A stretch of 64,000 nt of DNA from Bacillus sp. USDA818B3_A (GCF_009928415.1 NZ_JAABNN010000003.1:30145-94144); one strand, 5' to 3'. Numbered from the stretch's first letter, positions 52,067 through 60,619 are shown. Program-made: numbers and translations. The notes: generated by a model not told the origin, from the sequence alone.

Positions 52067-53368
52067 ATGGCCCGAATTAATTATTGGAACCCGGAAGATG
52101 AAAAGTTCTGGAGCACTGAAGGAAAAAAACACGCACAAAGGAATTTATGGATTTCTGTACCATCTCTTATGCTTGCTTTTATTGTTTGGCAGATATGGTC
52201 TGTAGTAGCTGTGAGACTTAATGATGTTGGCTTTCATTTTACAGAGGGACAATTATTAACACTGGCAGCTATCCCAGGACTTGTCGGTGCAACACTGCGT
52301 TTTATTTATACCTTTGCAGTTGGACTTTTTGGAGGGAAAAACTGGACAGTAATCTCTACAGCCATTCTAGCAATACCAGCTGTCGGCATCGGATTTGCAG
52401 TCCAAAATCCTGATACACCTTATTCAGTTATGTTACTACTGGCGGCACTTTGCGGTCTTGGCGGAGGAAACTTCTCGTCTTCATCAGCTAATATTAGCTA
52501 CTTCTTTCCTAAAAAAGAAAAAGGCACCGCTCTTGGCATCAATGGTGGATTAGGAAACATGGGAGTTTCAGTTGTACAATTTGTTACTCCATTAATTATT
52601 ACTTCAGGAACATTTGCTTTAGTGGGCGGCAAACAGGTTGCAGCTAACGGTCAGTCGCTTTGGTTACAAAATGCAGCTTTTATTTGGGTAATACCTATTG
52701 CCATTATGACCATACTTGCGATTTTTAAAATGGATAATGTCCCGGGTGCAAAGCAATCATTTGCAGATCAGTTTGTTATTGTAAAACGTAAGCATACTTG
52801 GATTATGACTGTCCTATATGTATCAACATTCGGTTCATTTATTGGATATTCTGCGGCATTCCCGCTGCTATTAAGATCACAATTTCCTGAACATCTTTCA
52901 CTTGCTTTCCTTGGTGCTTTAGTTGCTGCAGCAGCTAGACCTGTTGGCGGCTGGCTGGCAGATAAGCTTAGCGGCGCAAAAGTGACTGCGTTTGTATTAG
53001 TTATCATGAGTATTGGTGCAGCAGGTGTTATATTTTTCCTAAATGGCAAACAATTTAATGGATTCTTGTTCTCGTTCTTAATCCTTTTCTTAGCATCAGG
53101 GATCGGTTCCGGTTCCACGTTCCAAATGATTCCGAACATTTTCATTCCAAAAGAAGCCGCATCTGTTATTGGATTCTCAGCTGCATTTGCTGCTTATGGA
53201 TCATTCTTTATCCCTAAGCTGTTCGGATGGTCTATTAATGCAACTGGTACTTACGTAACTGCTTTCTATTTCTTCATTGGGTTCTATGTGATTTCATTCG
53301 TATTAAACTGGTTCTTCTACCAAAGAAAAGTTACAGTTACAAACCCTGTAGTAAAACAAGCAAGTTAA
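52067..53368 (+). CDS. narK: NarK-type nitrate/nitrite transporter
   Basis: A 433-residue major facilitator of the nitrate/nitrite porter family with about 12 helices. AALCGLGGGNFSSSSANISYFFPKKEKGTALGINGGLGNMGVS carries the first nitrate signature (shown by GGGNF and GGLGNMGVS), and AAARPVGGWLADKLSGAK the equivalent second-half loop. It probably brings in nitrate or exports nitrite. An FNR box is upstream. GGGGGAATTC precedes the ATG. Compared with the preceding narK-PAS, it has the standard length and no extra domain. Confidence 0.92.
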   Translation: MARINYWNPEDEKFWSTEGKKHAQRNLWISVPSLMLAFIVWQIWSVVAVRLNDVGFHFTEGQLLTLAAIPGLVGATLRFIYTFAVGLFGGKNWTVISTAILAIPAVGIGFAVQNPDTPYSVMLLLAALCGLGGGNFSSSSANISYFFPKKEKGTALGINGGLGNMGVSVVQFVTPLIITSGTFALVGGKQVAANGQSLWLQNAAFIWVIPIAIMTILAIFKMDNVPGAKQSFADQFVIVKRKHTWIMTVLYVSTFGSFIGYSAAFPLLLRSQFPEHLSLAFLGALVAAAARPVGGWLADKLSGAKVTAFVLVIMSIGAAGVIFFLNGKQFNGFLFSFLILFLASGIGSGSTFQMIPNIFIPKEAASVIGFSAAFAAYGSFFIPKLFGWSINATGTYVTAFYFFIGFYVISFVLNWFFYQRKVTVTNPVVKQAS

Positions 53369-53375
53369 ACAAACA

Positions 53376-53412
53376 CAAAAACTGCCTAACGCTTAAGTTA
53401 GGCAGCTTTTTT
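53376..53412. terminator. Bidirectional terminator, narK / 3D-domain gene
   Basis: AACTGCCTAAC-gcttaa-GTTAGGCAGCT hairpin with T-run. Confidence 0.85.
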
Positions 53413-54292
53413 AGTCTATTATTTTGACTGTGATGTGTTTATTTCCCCACTCTAATGCCTCTTGTTCTGTGGCAATAAATACATCAATTCTATTTCCCTT
53501 AATGGCACCGCCTGTATCTGCCGCAGTTGCCACTCCGTAACCCTCTACATATACTTTACTGCCAAGTGGAATAACTTTAGGATCAACGGCGATTACTTTA
53601 GCGTCTGGATTTGCTTTTAAGTCTACACCTGTTGCGGTTGTACCAGAACATCCTTCGCAAGAAGCTGTATAGGCGGTAGCTTTAACCGTAATTTCCTTTG
53701 AATTATCTTCTTCCGTACTTTCTGCTTTAACTGCTGGTGTAACCGGAGCTTTTGAGGCAGGCTTGCTTTCTGAAACTGGTTCAGCAGGCTCAGCTTCGGG
53801 AGCTGATTCCTGTTTAACAGTCTTATTCGGTTCGGATTTTGTTACAATTGAGTTTGCAACCGGTTCTTCCAAATTACTTACTTCGGTATTATCCTCATTA
53901 GTATCGGATTTCTCTTTATTCTTAACACTTTCCGTTACCTCATCATAAATAACTAGTTCCAAACCTGGATGGATAAGATCCGTATTTAATTTATTCCATT
54001 CTTTTATTTGGTTTACTTGTACTTGGTATTTTAATGCAATAGCACTTAGTGTATCATCCTGTTGGACTGTAATTTGTTTTTCAGTCGCAATCGTCAATAC
54101 ATCTCCCGGGTGAATGAGGTCAGTAGAAAGATGATTCCAGTTTTGAATATCTTCTACAGATGTATTATGTACTTGCGATAGATCCCAAAGGGTATCCCCT
54201 TCCTGGACCGTTATTTCTTCCGCATGTACATTAGCGCCTACAGCCCCTGAGAGTGCAGCAACTGCTAGGAATGCTTTTATTTTTTTGATCAT
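53411..54292 (-). CDS. Secreted LysM/3D-domain wall protein, YocH-like
   Basis: A 293-residue exported protein. Signal peptide (KKIKAFLAVAALSGAVGANVHA), two LysM repeats (ITVQEGDTLWDLSQVHNTS at about 27; ITVQQDDTLSAIALKYQVQ at about 75), a Pro/Glu/Ser-rich linker, and a C-terminal 3D domain (VKATAYTASCEGCSG, PLGSKVYVEG, TAADTGGAIKGNRIDVFI) named for three conserved Asp. B. subtilis YocH, a WalRK-controlled muralytic protein, has this architecture. It would act on peptidoglycan outside the cell. GGGAGG precedes the ATG. Confidence 0.9.
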   Translation of the reverse strand: MIKKIKAFLAVAALSGAVGANVHAEEITVQEGDTLWDLSQVHNTSVEDIQNWNHLSTDLIHPGDVLTIATEKQITVQQDDTLSAIALKYQVQVNQIKEWNKLNTDLIHPGLELVIYDEVTESVKNKEKSDTNEDNTEVSNLEEPVANSIVTKSEPNKTVKQESAPEAEPAEPVSESKPASKAPVTPAVKAESTEEDNSKEITVKATAYTASCEGCSGTTATGVDLKANPDAKVIAVDPKVIPLGSKVYVEGYGVATAADTGGAIKGNRIDVFIATEQEALEWGNKHITVKIID

Positions 54293-54449
54293 TTCTATAT
54301 CCTCCCATGTTCTTCGTTGCTAACTTGTTCTCATCATAACACGAATTTTTCTGAGGAAAAGAACAGGGAGATGTTAATTGGTTTACAAGAATGGCAATTA
54401 TATTACAATAATATTTCCTTAAGGTAAGAATATTCTGTTAATAAACCAT

Positions 54450-54489
54450 AAAAAAAATAGTGCAGAATACTTATCTGCACTACTTTTTC
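54450..54489 (-). terminator. Terminator of fdhF
   Basis: TAGTGCAGA ... TCTGCACTA hairpin with T-run of eight on the minus strand. Confidence 0.85.
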
Positions 54490-54500
54490 GAAATGATATT

Positions 54501-56561
54501 TTATGAGACCTTTGAAATGGCAACTGCACATGCTTTGTACTCAGCTGTCCCTGAGATTGGGTCATATTCATTTAATGTTAATACATTTGTAGGCGTTTCA
54601 CTCCAATGGAAACTCATAAATACCAGTCCTGGGACTACTTGTTCCGTAATTTTTGCCTTAACCTGAAGTTCTCCTCTTCTCGAACGTACTTGTACAAGCT
54701 CACCATCTTCTATCCCTAATGCACCTGCATCTTCCGGATGAATATCAACCGTCTCTTCTGTTTGTTTTATCTTAACTCCTGCAGCATAATAACGGGTTTG
54801 TGAATGAGTATTATAGGACTCATACCGCCTGCCAGTTGTTAGCGTAAACGGATATTCTTGATCTGGAAGTTCTAAAGGCTCCGTATATTCGACCGGAACA
54901 AACGGAGCTTTTTTCATTTCAGCCTCTGGTTTATGAAAACGCTCATGCAGAATGAAAGTACCTGGATGATTCTCCTCAGGACATGGATAGTGAATACTAT
55001 ACAAATTATCTAATCGTTTATAGGAAATCCCTCCATACACTTCCCAAGCAAGCTTTCTTACTTCATCCCAGATTTCTTCACTATTTTTATAATGCATTGG
55101 ATAACCCATTAAAGAGGCAAGTTCACAAAGAATCTCCCAATCTTCCTTCGTATTTGGATGGGGTTCGACAGCCTTACGTACCCGCTGGATTCTTCGATCT
55201 GTATTGGTATAGGTTCCATCCACCTCTCCCCAAGAACGGGCGGGCAGAACGACATCTGCCAGTTGGGCCGTTTCAGTTAAGAAAATGTCCTGGACAATCA
55301 ATAAATCCAGTTTTTCTAATAATTTTTTTGTATGATTCATATGAACATCTGCTAATAGGGGATTTTCTCCTATTATATAAAGACCTTTTAATTCACCCAT
55401 CTCAAGGCGGTCAAAGGTACGGGTTTGCGTATCACCAGGGTGCGGATTTAGTTTGACCCCCCAATGATCTTCATATCTGGCACGGAACTCATCATTTGCT
55501 AGACTCATTGCACCCGCCAGCTGATTAGGAAGACATCCCATATCACCTGCGCCTTGTACATTGTTCTGCCCTCTTAAAGGCATGATCCCTGTACCTGGTT
55601 TACCTATGTTTCCTGTTAGGAGAGCTAGATTAGCGATATCAAACACATTGTTTACTCCACAGTGGTGTTCTGTAATTCCTAGTGTATAGGCTATCATAGA
55701 GCCGCTTGATGCTGCATACTCTCTGGCCGTCGTTACAATATCTTCAGCCGAAACACCTGTAATCTCCGCTGCATACTCAGGGGTATAAACTTCTACCTGA
55801 TTAGCTAACCGTTCAAAGTCGATGGTTAATTCTTTAATAAAATGTGGATCGTAAAGACCTTCTTTAAGAATAACCCGAATAAAGGCATTAAGGAGAGCAA
55901 TATCTGTCCCTACATTAATCTGCAGGTGCCGGTGAGCTGATTTCACCATATCTATTTTTCGTGGATCTATAACAATCATTTTTAATCCTGATTTAACAGC
56001 CTTCTTAATTCGATTCGCAATAATCGGATGGGCATCTGTTGTGTTTGACCCCATTAGAAGCAGTACTTCTGCTTTATCAAAATCTTCTAAAGTATTGGTT
56101 GGGGAACCGCTTCCAAAAATAGTTGCCAGACCGGCAACACTTGGTGCGTGTCACGTTCGGTTACATCCATCGATATTATTACTATGGATTACCGCCCTCA
56201 TAAACTTTTGTGTAATATAATTAGATTCATTTGTACTTCGTGCACATGCAAACATGCTTATCGCATTAGGACCCCAAGTGGTTTTAATCGCGGAAAGTTT
56301 ATCAGCAATAAACTGATATGCCTCCTCCCATGTAGCTTCAACAAGCTGTCCTGCTTTTCGGATAAGTGGTGAATGTAATCGGCTTTTTGCATGAACATAT
56401 TCATATGCAAATGCCCCTTTAACGCACGTTTGTCCTTTATTAACTGGAGCTTCCTTATCCCCGCGGATTTTCACTATTTTATTATCGGCCACTTCTAAAA
56501 CAAGGCCACAGCCAGTTCCACAATAGCCGCATATTGTTTTAACATGCTTCCTATCTGTCAC
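54501..56561 (-). CDS. fdhF: Formate dehydrogenase, selenocysteine-type (in-frame TGA)
   Basis: A 686-residue molybdopterin enzyme oxidising formate to CO2. The [4Fe-4S] ligands are C11, C14, C18 and C46 (CGYCGTGC ... GQTCVKG). Continuing the frame through an in-frame TGA at 56151-56153 (residue 137) gives NRT-U-HAPSVAGL, the position of Sec140 in E. coli FdhF (RVUHGPSVAGL), with His138 matching the proton-relay His. The rest (GNIGKPGTGIMPLRGQNNVQG, MGSNTTDAHP) is standard. Without TGA decoding the gene would be two fragments, 56151-56561 and 54501 to about 56054. GTG start after GGGGGAGGG. No NuoG-like extension or Fe-S subunit is adjacent. Confidence 0.88.
56122..56138 (-). promoter_or_regulatory. 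Putative SECIS hairpin for Sec insertion
   Basis: On the minus strand GUUGCC-GGUCU-GGCAAC forms a 6-bp stem with a 5-nt loop, starting 13 bases and with the loop 18 bases after the TGA. In E. coli fdhF the SelB-binding loop is also GGUCU at the same distance. Partly enforced by the encoded Val-Ala-Gly-Leu, but the right arm lies in the variable codons that follow. Confidence 0.75.
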
Positions 56562-56628
56562 TACTATCCCTCCCCCATAAATGATATTCCTTCTATAACC
56601 ATCATAGTCGATATTCATCATTTGTAGA

Positions 56629-56653
56629 TTCGAAATTATTAAAATTTTTCGAA
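56629..56653. promoter_or_regulatory. Inverted repeat upstream of fdhF
   Basis: TTCGAAA ... TTTCGAA arms around an AT-rich spacer, 68 bases before the fdhF start; possible operator, partner unknown. Confidence 0.3.
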
Positions 56654-56669
56654 GGAAAATTTTAGGAAC

Positions 56670-56696
56670 AAAAAAACGAGAGGAAACTCTCGTTTA
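56670..56696 (-). terminator. Terminator of the PAS kinase gene
   Basis: ACGAGAG-tttc-CTCTCGT with a T-run on the minus strand, overlapping the stop codon. Confidence 0.8.
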
Positions 56697-58844
56697 AGCA
56701 ATTTTTGCAGGTAATAAAATATTAAAGGTTGTTCCTTTATTGGGTTCGCTTTCCACAAAGACTCTGCCATTATGACTTTCAATAATTTTAAAGCTTACCA
56801 TTAGGCCTAAGCCGTTCCCATTTTTCTTTGTAGTGAAAAATGGCTCTCCCAGTTTCTTTAGTTTTTCTTTTGGAATACCTACGCCCGAATCTTGGATGGA
56901 AATTTGTACGTTATTATCATGAATAACTGTTTTAACCTGGAGATCCCCGCCATTTGGCATGGCCTCAATTCCATTTTTAATAAAATTTAGAAATACTTGC
57001 TTTAACCGATTTTCATCGCATTCAATTTGAATAATCTCTTCGTTACAATCAAATGACAACCGAACATTCTTTTTCCTGGCTTCAAATTCAAGCAGTGAAA
57101 CCACATTACGAATGACTGGAACGACATTCTTTTCCTCTAATTCAACCGCTTTTGGCTTTGCTAATACCATGAAGTCTTCAACTATGGTATTTACACGTTC
57201 AATCTCATCTAAAATAATATTCAGAAATTCCATCCGTTCAGGATCTTTTTCATCTAACTGCAAGAATTCCGCATATCCTTTCATCGAAGTCAGCGGATTA
57301 CGGATCTCATGCGCAACACCAGCAGCCAGCTGTCCTACTGCAGCAAGTTTATCTTGACGATGAAGTACCTCTTCGGTTTTCTTCCTCTCTGTTATATCGT
57401 TACGAATCGCCAGATATTGATAGGGTTTACCGTGTTTATTTAAAAACGGAACGATGGTCGTATCTACCCAGTAATAGGTTCCGTCCTTTGCTTTATTCCT
57501 TAGTTCACCCTTCCATACTTGACCAGAACCAATCGTCTTCCATAAATTTTTAAAAAATTCCTTAGAATGATAGCCCGAATTAAGAATCCGATGATCCTTC
57601 CCAATGATTTCTTCACGGCTATACTTTGAAATTTCACAGAACTTATCGTTTACATTTGTTATTTTTCCTTTTTCATCCGTAAAAGCGACAATGGATGATT
57701 GATCTAAGGCAAATTTTATATCTTCATTCTCTTTAATCATTTCTTTCAGATGCTCTTCCGCCCTTTTTCGATCAGAAATATCCGACCGGATTGCAATGTA
57801 TTGGACAGGTTTACCTTTTTTATTCAGAAATGGAACAATAGTCGTATCCACCCAATAAAACGTACCATCCTTCGCTTTGTTCCGAATCTCACCACGCCAT
57901 ATCTTTCCTGTCTCGATGGTTTTCCATAGATTTTCAAAGAACTCTTTCGAATGATAGCCGGAATTGATGATGCGATGTGTCTTCCCAATAATCTCTTCTT
58001 TATTATATTTAGAAATTTCCTCGAATTTATCATTTACAAATGTGATAATGCCCTTATTGTCGGTAATGGCCACAATTGTCGAGGCATCAAGTGCTGCTTT
58101 AATATCCTTGAGGTTTGTATCCGTAGTGGCCAATTGTTTACTAATTAACATACTTGAAATAATTAGCCCGCCAATGATTAATAATGAAACAAATAAAACC
58201 AAAAAGATAAAGAACGGGCTATCTGCTTGGTTCCCCGATAAAGCTCCGCTCATGGTAACCGCCGCTCTTTTTAATAGGAAGTGCCCTTCGGCAATAGCTG
58301 TCGTTATAATGATTGCACTAATTGGTTTGAGCCAAATCTGATTCGCTTGTGAATAGCTGGATGAAAAAAGAATCCATAATGATAATAAAAAAGAACCATA
58401 AATTAAACATATGGAAAAAATCATTAGACCAACATTATATTCGATATTTACATTCATTGAATATAAACCAATGATCTGTATTGCCATAACCGCAAGGGTT
58501 AAGAATAAACTTCCAACTAACAAATGATAGATCGTTATGTTTTTACCAAAAAACCAAAGAAAGGCCATTCCAGTGAAAGCAATTCCTATAAATATGGAAA
58601 GAATCGTTAGTGGAATATGATAGCTTGCAAACCTGCTTGCGTCTGCTGAAATTAACGCCATGAAGTTCATTACCCATATCCCAATCCCCATGGATAGCGT
58701 CCCGCCTAAGAACAAAAGCCTTTTGTTCTGGTTTGAGGATCGTATCAAAGTAAACATGTCAAGTGCTGTATATGATGCCATGATCGTTAGACCTATAGCG
58801 ATAAAGATAAAATATGGATGAAAAATTCCAAACATTACACTCAT
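56694..58844 (-). CDS. MHYT-PAS-PAS sensor histidine kinase
   Basis: A 716-residue orphan kinase. Residues about 1-245 are seven membrane helices of MHYT-like layout; the signature reads GIWVMNFMAL, i.e. Asn in place of the His. Two PAS domains follow (about 255-365, 380-490), very alike: EEIIGKTHRIINSGYHSKEF and EEIIGKDHRILNSGYHSKEF. Then HisKA with AHEIRNPLTSMKGY and HATPase (FIKNGIEAM, DSGVGIPKEKL, GNGLGLMV). It resembles the KinA-E sporulation kinases in its catalytic part. No response regulator is adjacent. GGGGGATG precedes the ATG. The next gene on this strand is fdhF, after a terminator. Confidence 0.9.
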   Translation of the reverse strand: MSVMFGIFHPYFIFIAIGLTIMASYTALDMFTLIRSSNQNKRLLFLGGTLSMGIGIWVMNFMALISADASRFASYHIPLTILSIFIGIAFTGMAFLWFFGKNITIYHLLVGSLFLTLAVMAIQIIGLYSMNVNIEYNVGLMIFSICLIYGSFLLSLWILFSSSYSQANQIWLKPISAIIITTAIAEGHFLLKRAAVTMSGALSGNQADSPFFIFLVLFVSLLIIGGLIISSMLISKQLATTDTNLKDIKAALDASTIVAITDNKGIITFVNDKFEEISKYNKEEIIGKTHRIINSGYHSKEFFENLWKTIETGKIWRGEIRNKAKDGTFYWVDTTIVPFLNKKGKPVQYIAIRSDISDRKRAEEHLKEMIKENEDIKFALDQSSIVAFTDEKGKITNVNDKFCEISKYSREEIIGKDHRILNSGYHSKEFFKNLWKTIGSGQVWKGELRNKAKDGTYYWVDTTIVPFLNKHGKPYQYLAIRNDITERKKTEEVLHRQDKLAAVGQLAAGVAHEIRNPLTSMKGYAEFLQLDEKDPERMEFLNIILDEIERVNTIVEDFMVLAKPKAVELEEKNVVPVIRNVVSLLEFEARKKNVRLSFDCNEEIIQIECDENRLKQVFLNFIKNGIEAMPNGGDLQVKTVIHDNNVQISIQDSGVGIPKEKLKKLGEPFFTTKKNGNGLGLMVSFKIIESHNGRVFVESEPNKGTTFNILLPAKIA

Positions 58845-59133
58845 TAACCTGCATCCCCCCGATGCGACAAATTATTTTCTACTACGATTGTAATGTAAAT
58901 TAAAAGGTTATGGAAGTAAATATTTTCATGCCTTCCCCTTATTTTTAACCCGTTTGTGCTCCTCATCCTACATACAACCAAAATAACTATAAATAGGCCT
59001 TAGGACAAATGACTCATTCTAATTTAATGGTCAAAATTTTTAAAAAAAGTCTACACAAAAAGAAGTTTTTCGTTTATACTGTACTATAACAAGAGAACAA
59101 TTATTAAACTGTATTAATAAAGGAGAGGTTTTT

Positions 59134-59268
59134 ATGTTAATGAATCCGATTGAATTTTTTCGCAGCTTACCAAAAAAGGAATGTCCAGAGTGTGGCCAAC
59201 ATATGGAAGAACAAGCTGAAAGTTACTTAATGGAATGTGACCGCTGTTTGTCTAAAAGAGAAGAGTAG
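59134..59268 (+). CDS. YhfH family mini zinc ribbon, copy 1
   Basis: A 44-residue protein with a four-cysteine ribbon (CPECGQHMEEQAESYLMECDRC, C16-x2-C19 ... C35-x2-C38). PIEFFRSLPKKE precedes it. This matches the YhfH family as I remember it. AAAGGAGAGG precedes the ATG. The two copies and their leaders are about 250 bases apart. Role unknown. Confidence 0.75.
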   Translation: MLMNPIEFFRSLPKKECPECGQHMEEQAESYLMECDRCLSKREE

Positions 59269-59379
59269 TAATTTTCTGTATTTCAGCTGCAGGCACTGCT
59301 TGAATATTTTTTTCGCCTCGTTGTTCTATAACAATAGATTTTAAAATAAACTGTATTATTATTTGAGGAGGGGTTTTAT

Positions 59380-59514
59380 ATGTTGATCAGTCCTGTTGAA
59401 TTTTTCCGGAGCCTGCCAAAAAAAGAATGCCCAGAGTGTGGGCAGCATATGGAGGAACAAGCTGAAAGCTATTTAATGGAATGCGACCATTGTTTATCAA
59501 AAAAGGAAGAATAA
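59380..59514 (+). CDS. YhfH family mini zinc ribbon, copy 2
   Basis: A 44-residue tandem copy differing from copy 1 at five or so residues (ISPVEFFRSLPKKECPECG, then MECDHCLSKKEE). GGAGGGG precedes the ATG. Between the copies the leader elements AAACTGTATTA also repeat (59107 and 59349), so promoter and gene appear to have been duplicated together. A terminator follows. Confidence 0.75.
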   Translation: MLISPVEFFRSLPKKECPECGQHMEEQAESYLMECDHCLSKKEE

Positions 59515-59521
59515 GGTAGTG

Positions 59522-59550
59522 AACTCCCCAAATCGAAGGGGAGTTTTTTT
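59522..59550 (+). terminator. Terminator of the second YhfH gene
   Basis: AACTCCCC-aaatcgaa-GGGGAGTT followed by Ts. Confidence 0.88.
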
Positions 59551-59638
59551 ATAGTCAATATATTCCGCTAAGGAAAGAATTAGGAAGGCATAAACCATTT
59601 TCTATAGGTGAAACCTTTAAGATAAGGAGATGATTTAT

Positions 59639-59824
59639 ATGGCCAAGAAGAAAGACTATTTGACACCGGCAGATGAAGAACCACAAGTTACGATTGAAAA
59701 CGGATCTATATTTCCAAATAAAAAAAACACACCGGGAGATTCGGTGAACGAGCACAAGGCACTTGAGGAAGCCAATATGATTATTACAGGGGATGAAATT
59801 AGACAGCAGAACGAAAATTTGTAA
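59639..59824 (+). CDS. Small hypothetical protein, 61 aa
   Basis: A 61-residue hydrophilic protein (AKKKDYLTPADEEPQVTIEN, then HKALEEANMIITGDEIRQQN). AAGGAG lies nine bases before the ATG at 59639, while an ATG at 59630 touches it. No cysteines or membrane segment. Only 16 bases separate it from the SplA-like gene, so they form an operon. Unrecognised. Confidence 0.6.
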   Translation: MAKKKDYLTPADEEPQVTIENGSIFPNKKNTPGDSVNEHKALEEANMIITGDEIRQQNENL

Positions 59825-59840
59825 AGGAGGATGTTTTTAG

Positions 59841-60092
59841 ATGAGTATGAAGAATTTAGATGATGCAAAACCAGGGGATGAAGTGTATGTTATATACCGT
59901 AACCCTCATGTACCATCTGTAGCAAATGTACAAGCTGCAGAAATTGTTCAACATCCTAAAGATCCTAATGCATTAGCCTTGTTTCTTAATGAGACCTTCC
60001 ATGTAATCGAAGATGATGACGCCTTGTTCACATCATCAGAATCTGCACAGAAAGCATATGAAGACCATTTCTTTGAATTTGGTGAAGAATAA
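59841..60092 (+). CDS. SplA-like regulator, 83 aa
   Basis: An 83-residue protein with KPGDEVYVIYRNPHVPSVANVQAAEIV and the rest of the fold compatible with the SplA (TRAP-like) regulator of spore photoproduct lyase in B. subtilis, as I recall it. No splB follows here, so it would be an orphan. AAAGGAGG precedes the ATG. Identification rests on memory of the YVIYRNPH and QAAEIV stretches. Confidence 0.55.
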   Translation: MSMKNLDDAKPGDEVYVIYRNPHVPSVANVQAAEIVQHPKDPNALALFLNETFHVIEDDDALFTSSESAQKAYEDHFFEFGEE

Positions 60093-60123
60093 AAGACTGT
60101 CCTCTATACAGACAGTCTTTTAT
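60090..60123. terminator. Bidirectional terminator
   Basis: AAAAGACTGTC-ctctataca-GACAGTCTTTT hairpin with T-runs on both sides. Confidence 0.85.
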
Positions 60124-60140
60124 AACATATAGCAATTTAT

Positions 60141-60323
60141 TTAAATTTTAGGCAGCTCTCTAATTTCTTCTAACATTTGGTTGCCGCACATCGGACATAG
60201 CAGGTCATCTGCGACAAAATCCTTTCTCATCCAGCCAATACAAGCATCATCTGAGCAAGAATATACCTCTGTGTCAACGAGAATGGTTTCAATTTCTTCT
60301 TTAGCCCTTTTACCGTAAAATAT
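60141..60323 (-). CDS. YdjO-like cold-inducible zinc-ribbon protein
   Basis: About 60 residues with a zinc ribbon (C-S-D-D-A-C-IGWMRKDF ... LLCPMCGNQM), the pattern of YdjO. AAGGAGG lies seven to eight bases before an ATA codon (60321-60323), with no ATG, GTG or TTG at proper spacing; the nearest upstream start, TTG 60356, precedes the ribosome site. Relatives begin Met-Phe-Tyr-Gly, which would align with the ATA-encoded Ile, so I take ATA as the probable start. An A/G misread is possible. Confidence 0.6.
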   Translation of the reverse strand: MFYGKRAKEEIETILVDTEVYSCSDDACIGWMRKDFVADDLLCPMCGNQMLEEIRELPKI

Positions 60324-60412
60324 GGGAACCGCCTCCTTTTTTACTAGTATGCACAAAAAAGGTAATTTTCATTGCCTTAAATTTACTTACATGCAAGGAG
60401 TGTTACCAAAGC

Positions 60413-60550
60413 ATGACATCTGCTAATAAGAGATATACCAAAGTCGGAACAGATATTGATGAAGTAAAACGACTAAACAGTCAATCTGGGCTAAGCTATA
60501 ATGAAGTTAAATTACTGCTTGCACAACAATATTCAAATCAAAAAAAGTAG
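60413..60550 (+). CDS. Small hypothetical protein, 45 aa
   Basis: A 45-residue frame (TSANKRYTKVGTDIDEVKRLN, then QSGLSYNEVKLLLAQQY) preceded by AAGGAG with a long 12-base spacer. The GTDIDEVKRLNSQSG part resembles the GT(N/E)xxEVxxxNAQS repeat of gamma-type small acid-soluble spore proteins, though the rest does not. No certain family. Confidence 0.5.
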   Translation: MTSANKRYTKVGTDIDEVKRLNSQSGLSYNEVKLLLAQQYSNQKK

Positions 60551-60572
60551 GTTTTTGCACTGAAAAGGAAAC

Positions 60573-60619
60573 AGGATGTCCTCAGGAGGGCTTTTATAGA
60601 CTTCAGGCGGAGACATCCT
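60573..60619 (-). terminator. Terminator of the mutS2-like gene
   Basis: AGGATGTC ... GACATCCT outer stem with inner pairing, followed by GTTTCCTTTTC on the minus strand; overlaps the end of the gene. Confidence 0.55.

Noticed and set aside
52768..53145. 125-codon frame opposite narK
   Set aside because: Antisense to a conserved transporter; no gene signals.
54501..56621. Formate dehydrogenase as a pseudogene by nonsense mutation
   Set aside because: The stop is TGA exactly at the Sec position and a GGUCU hairpin follows at the proper distance; no other defects are present. It remains the fallback if the genome lacks Sec machinery.
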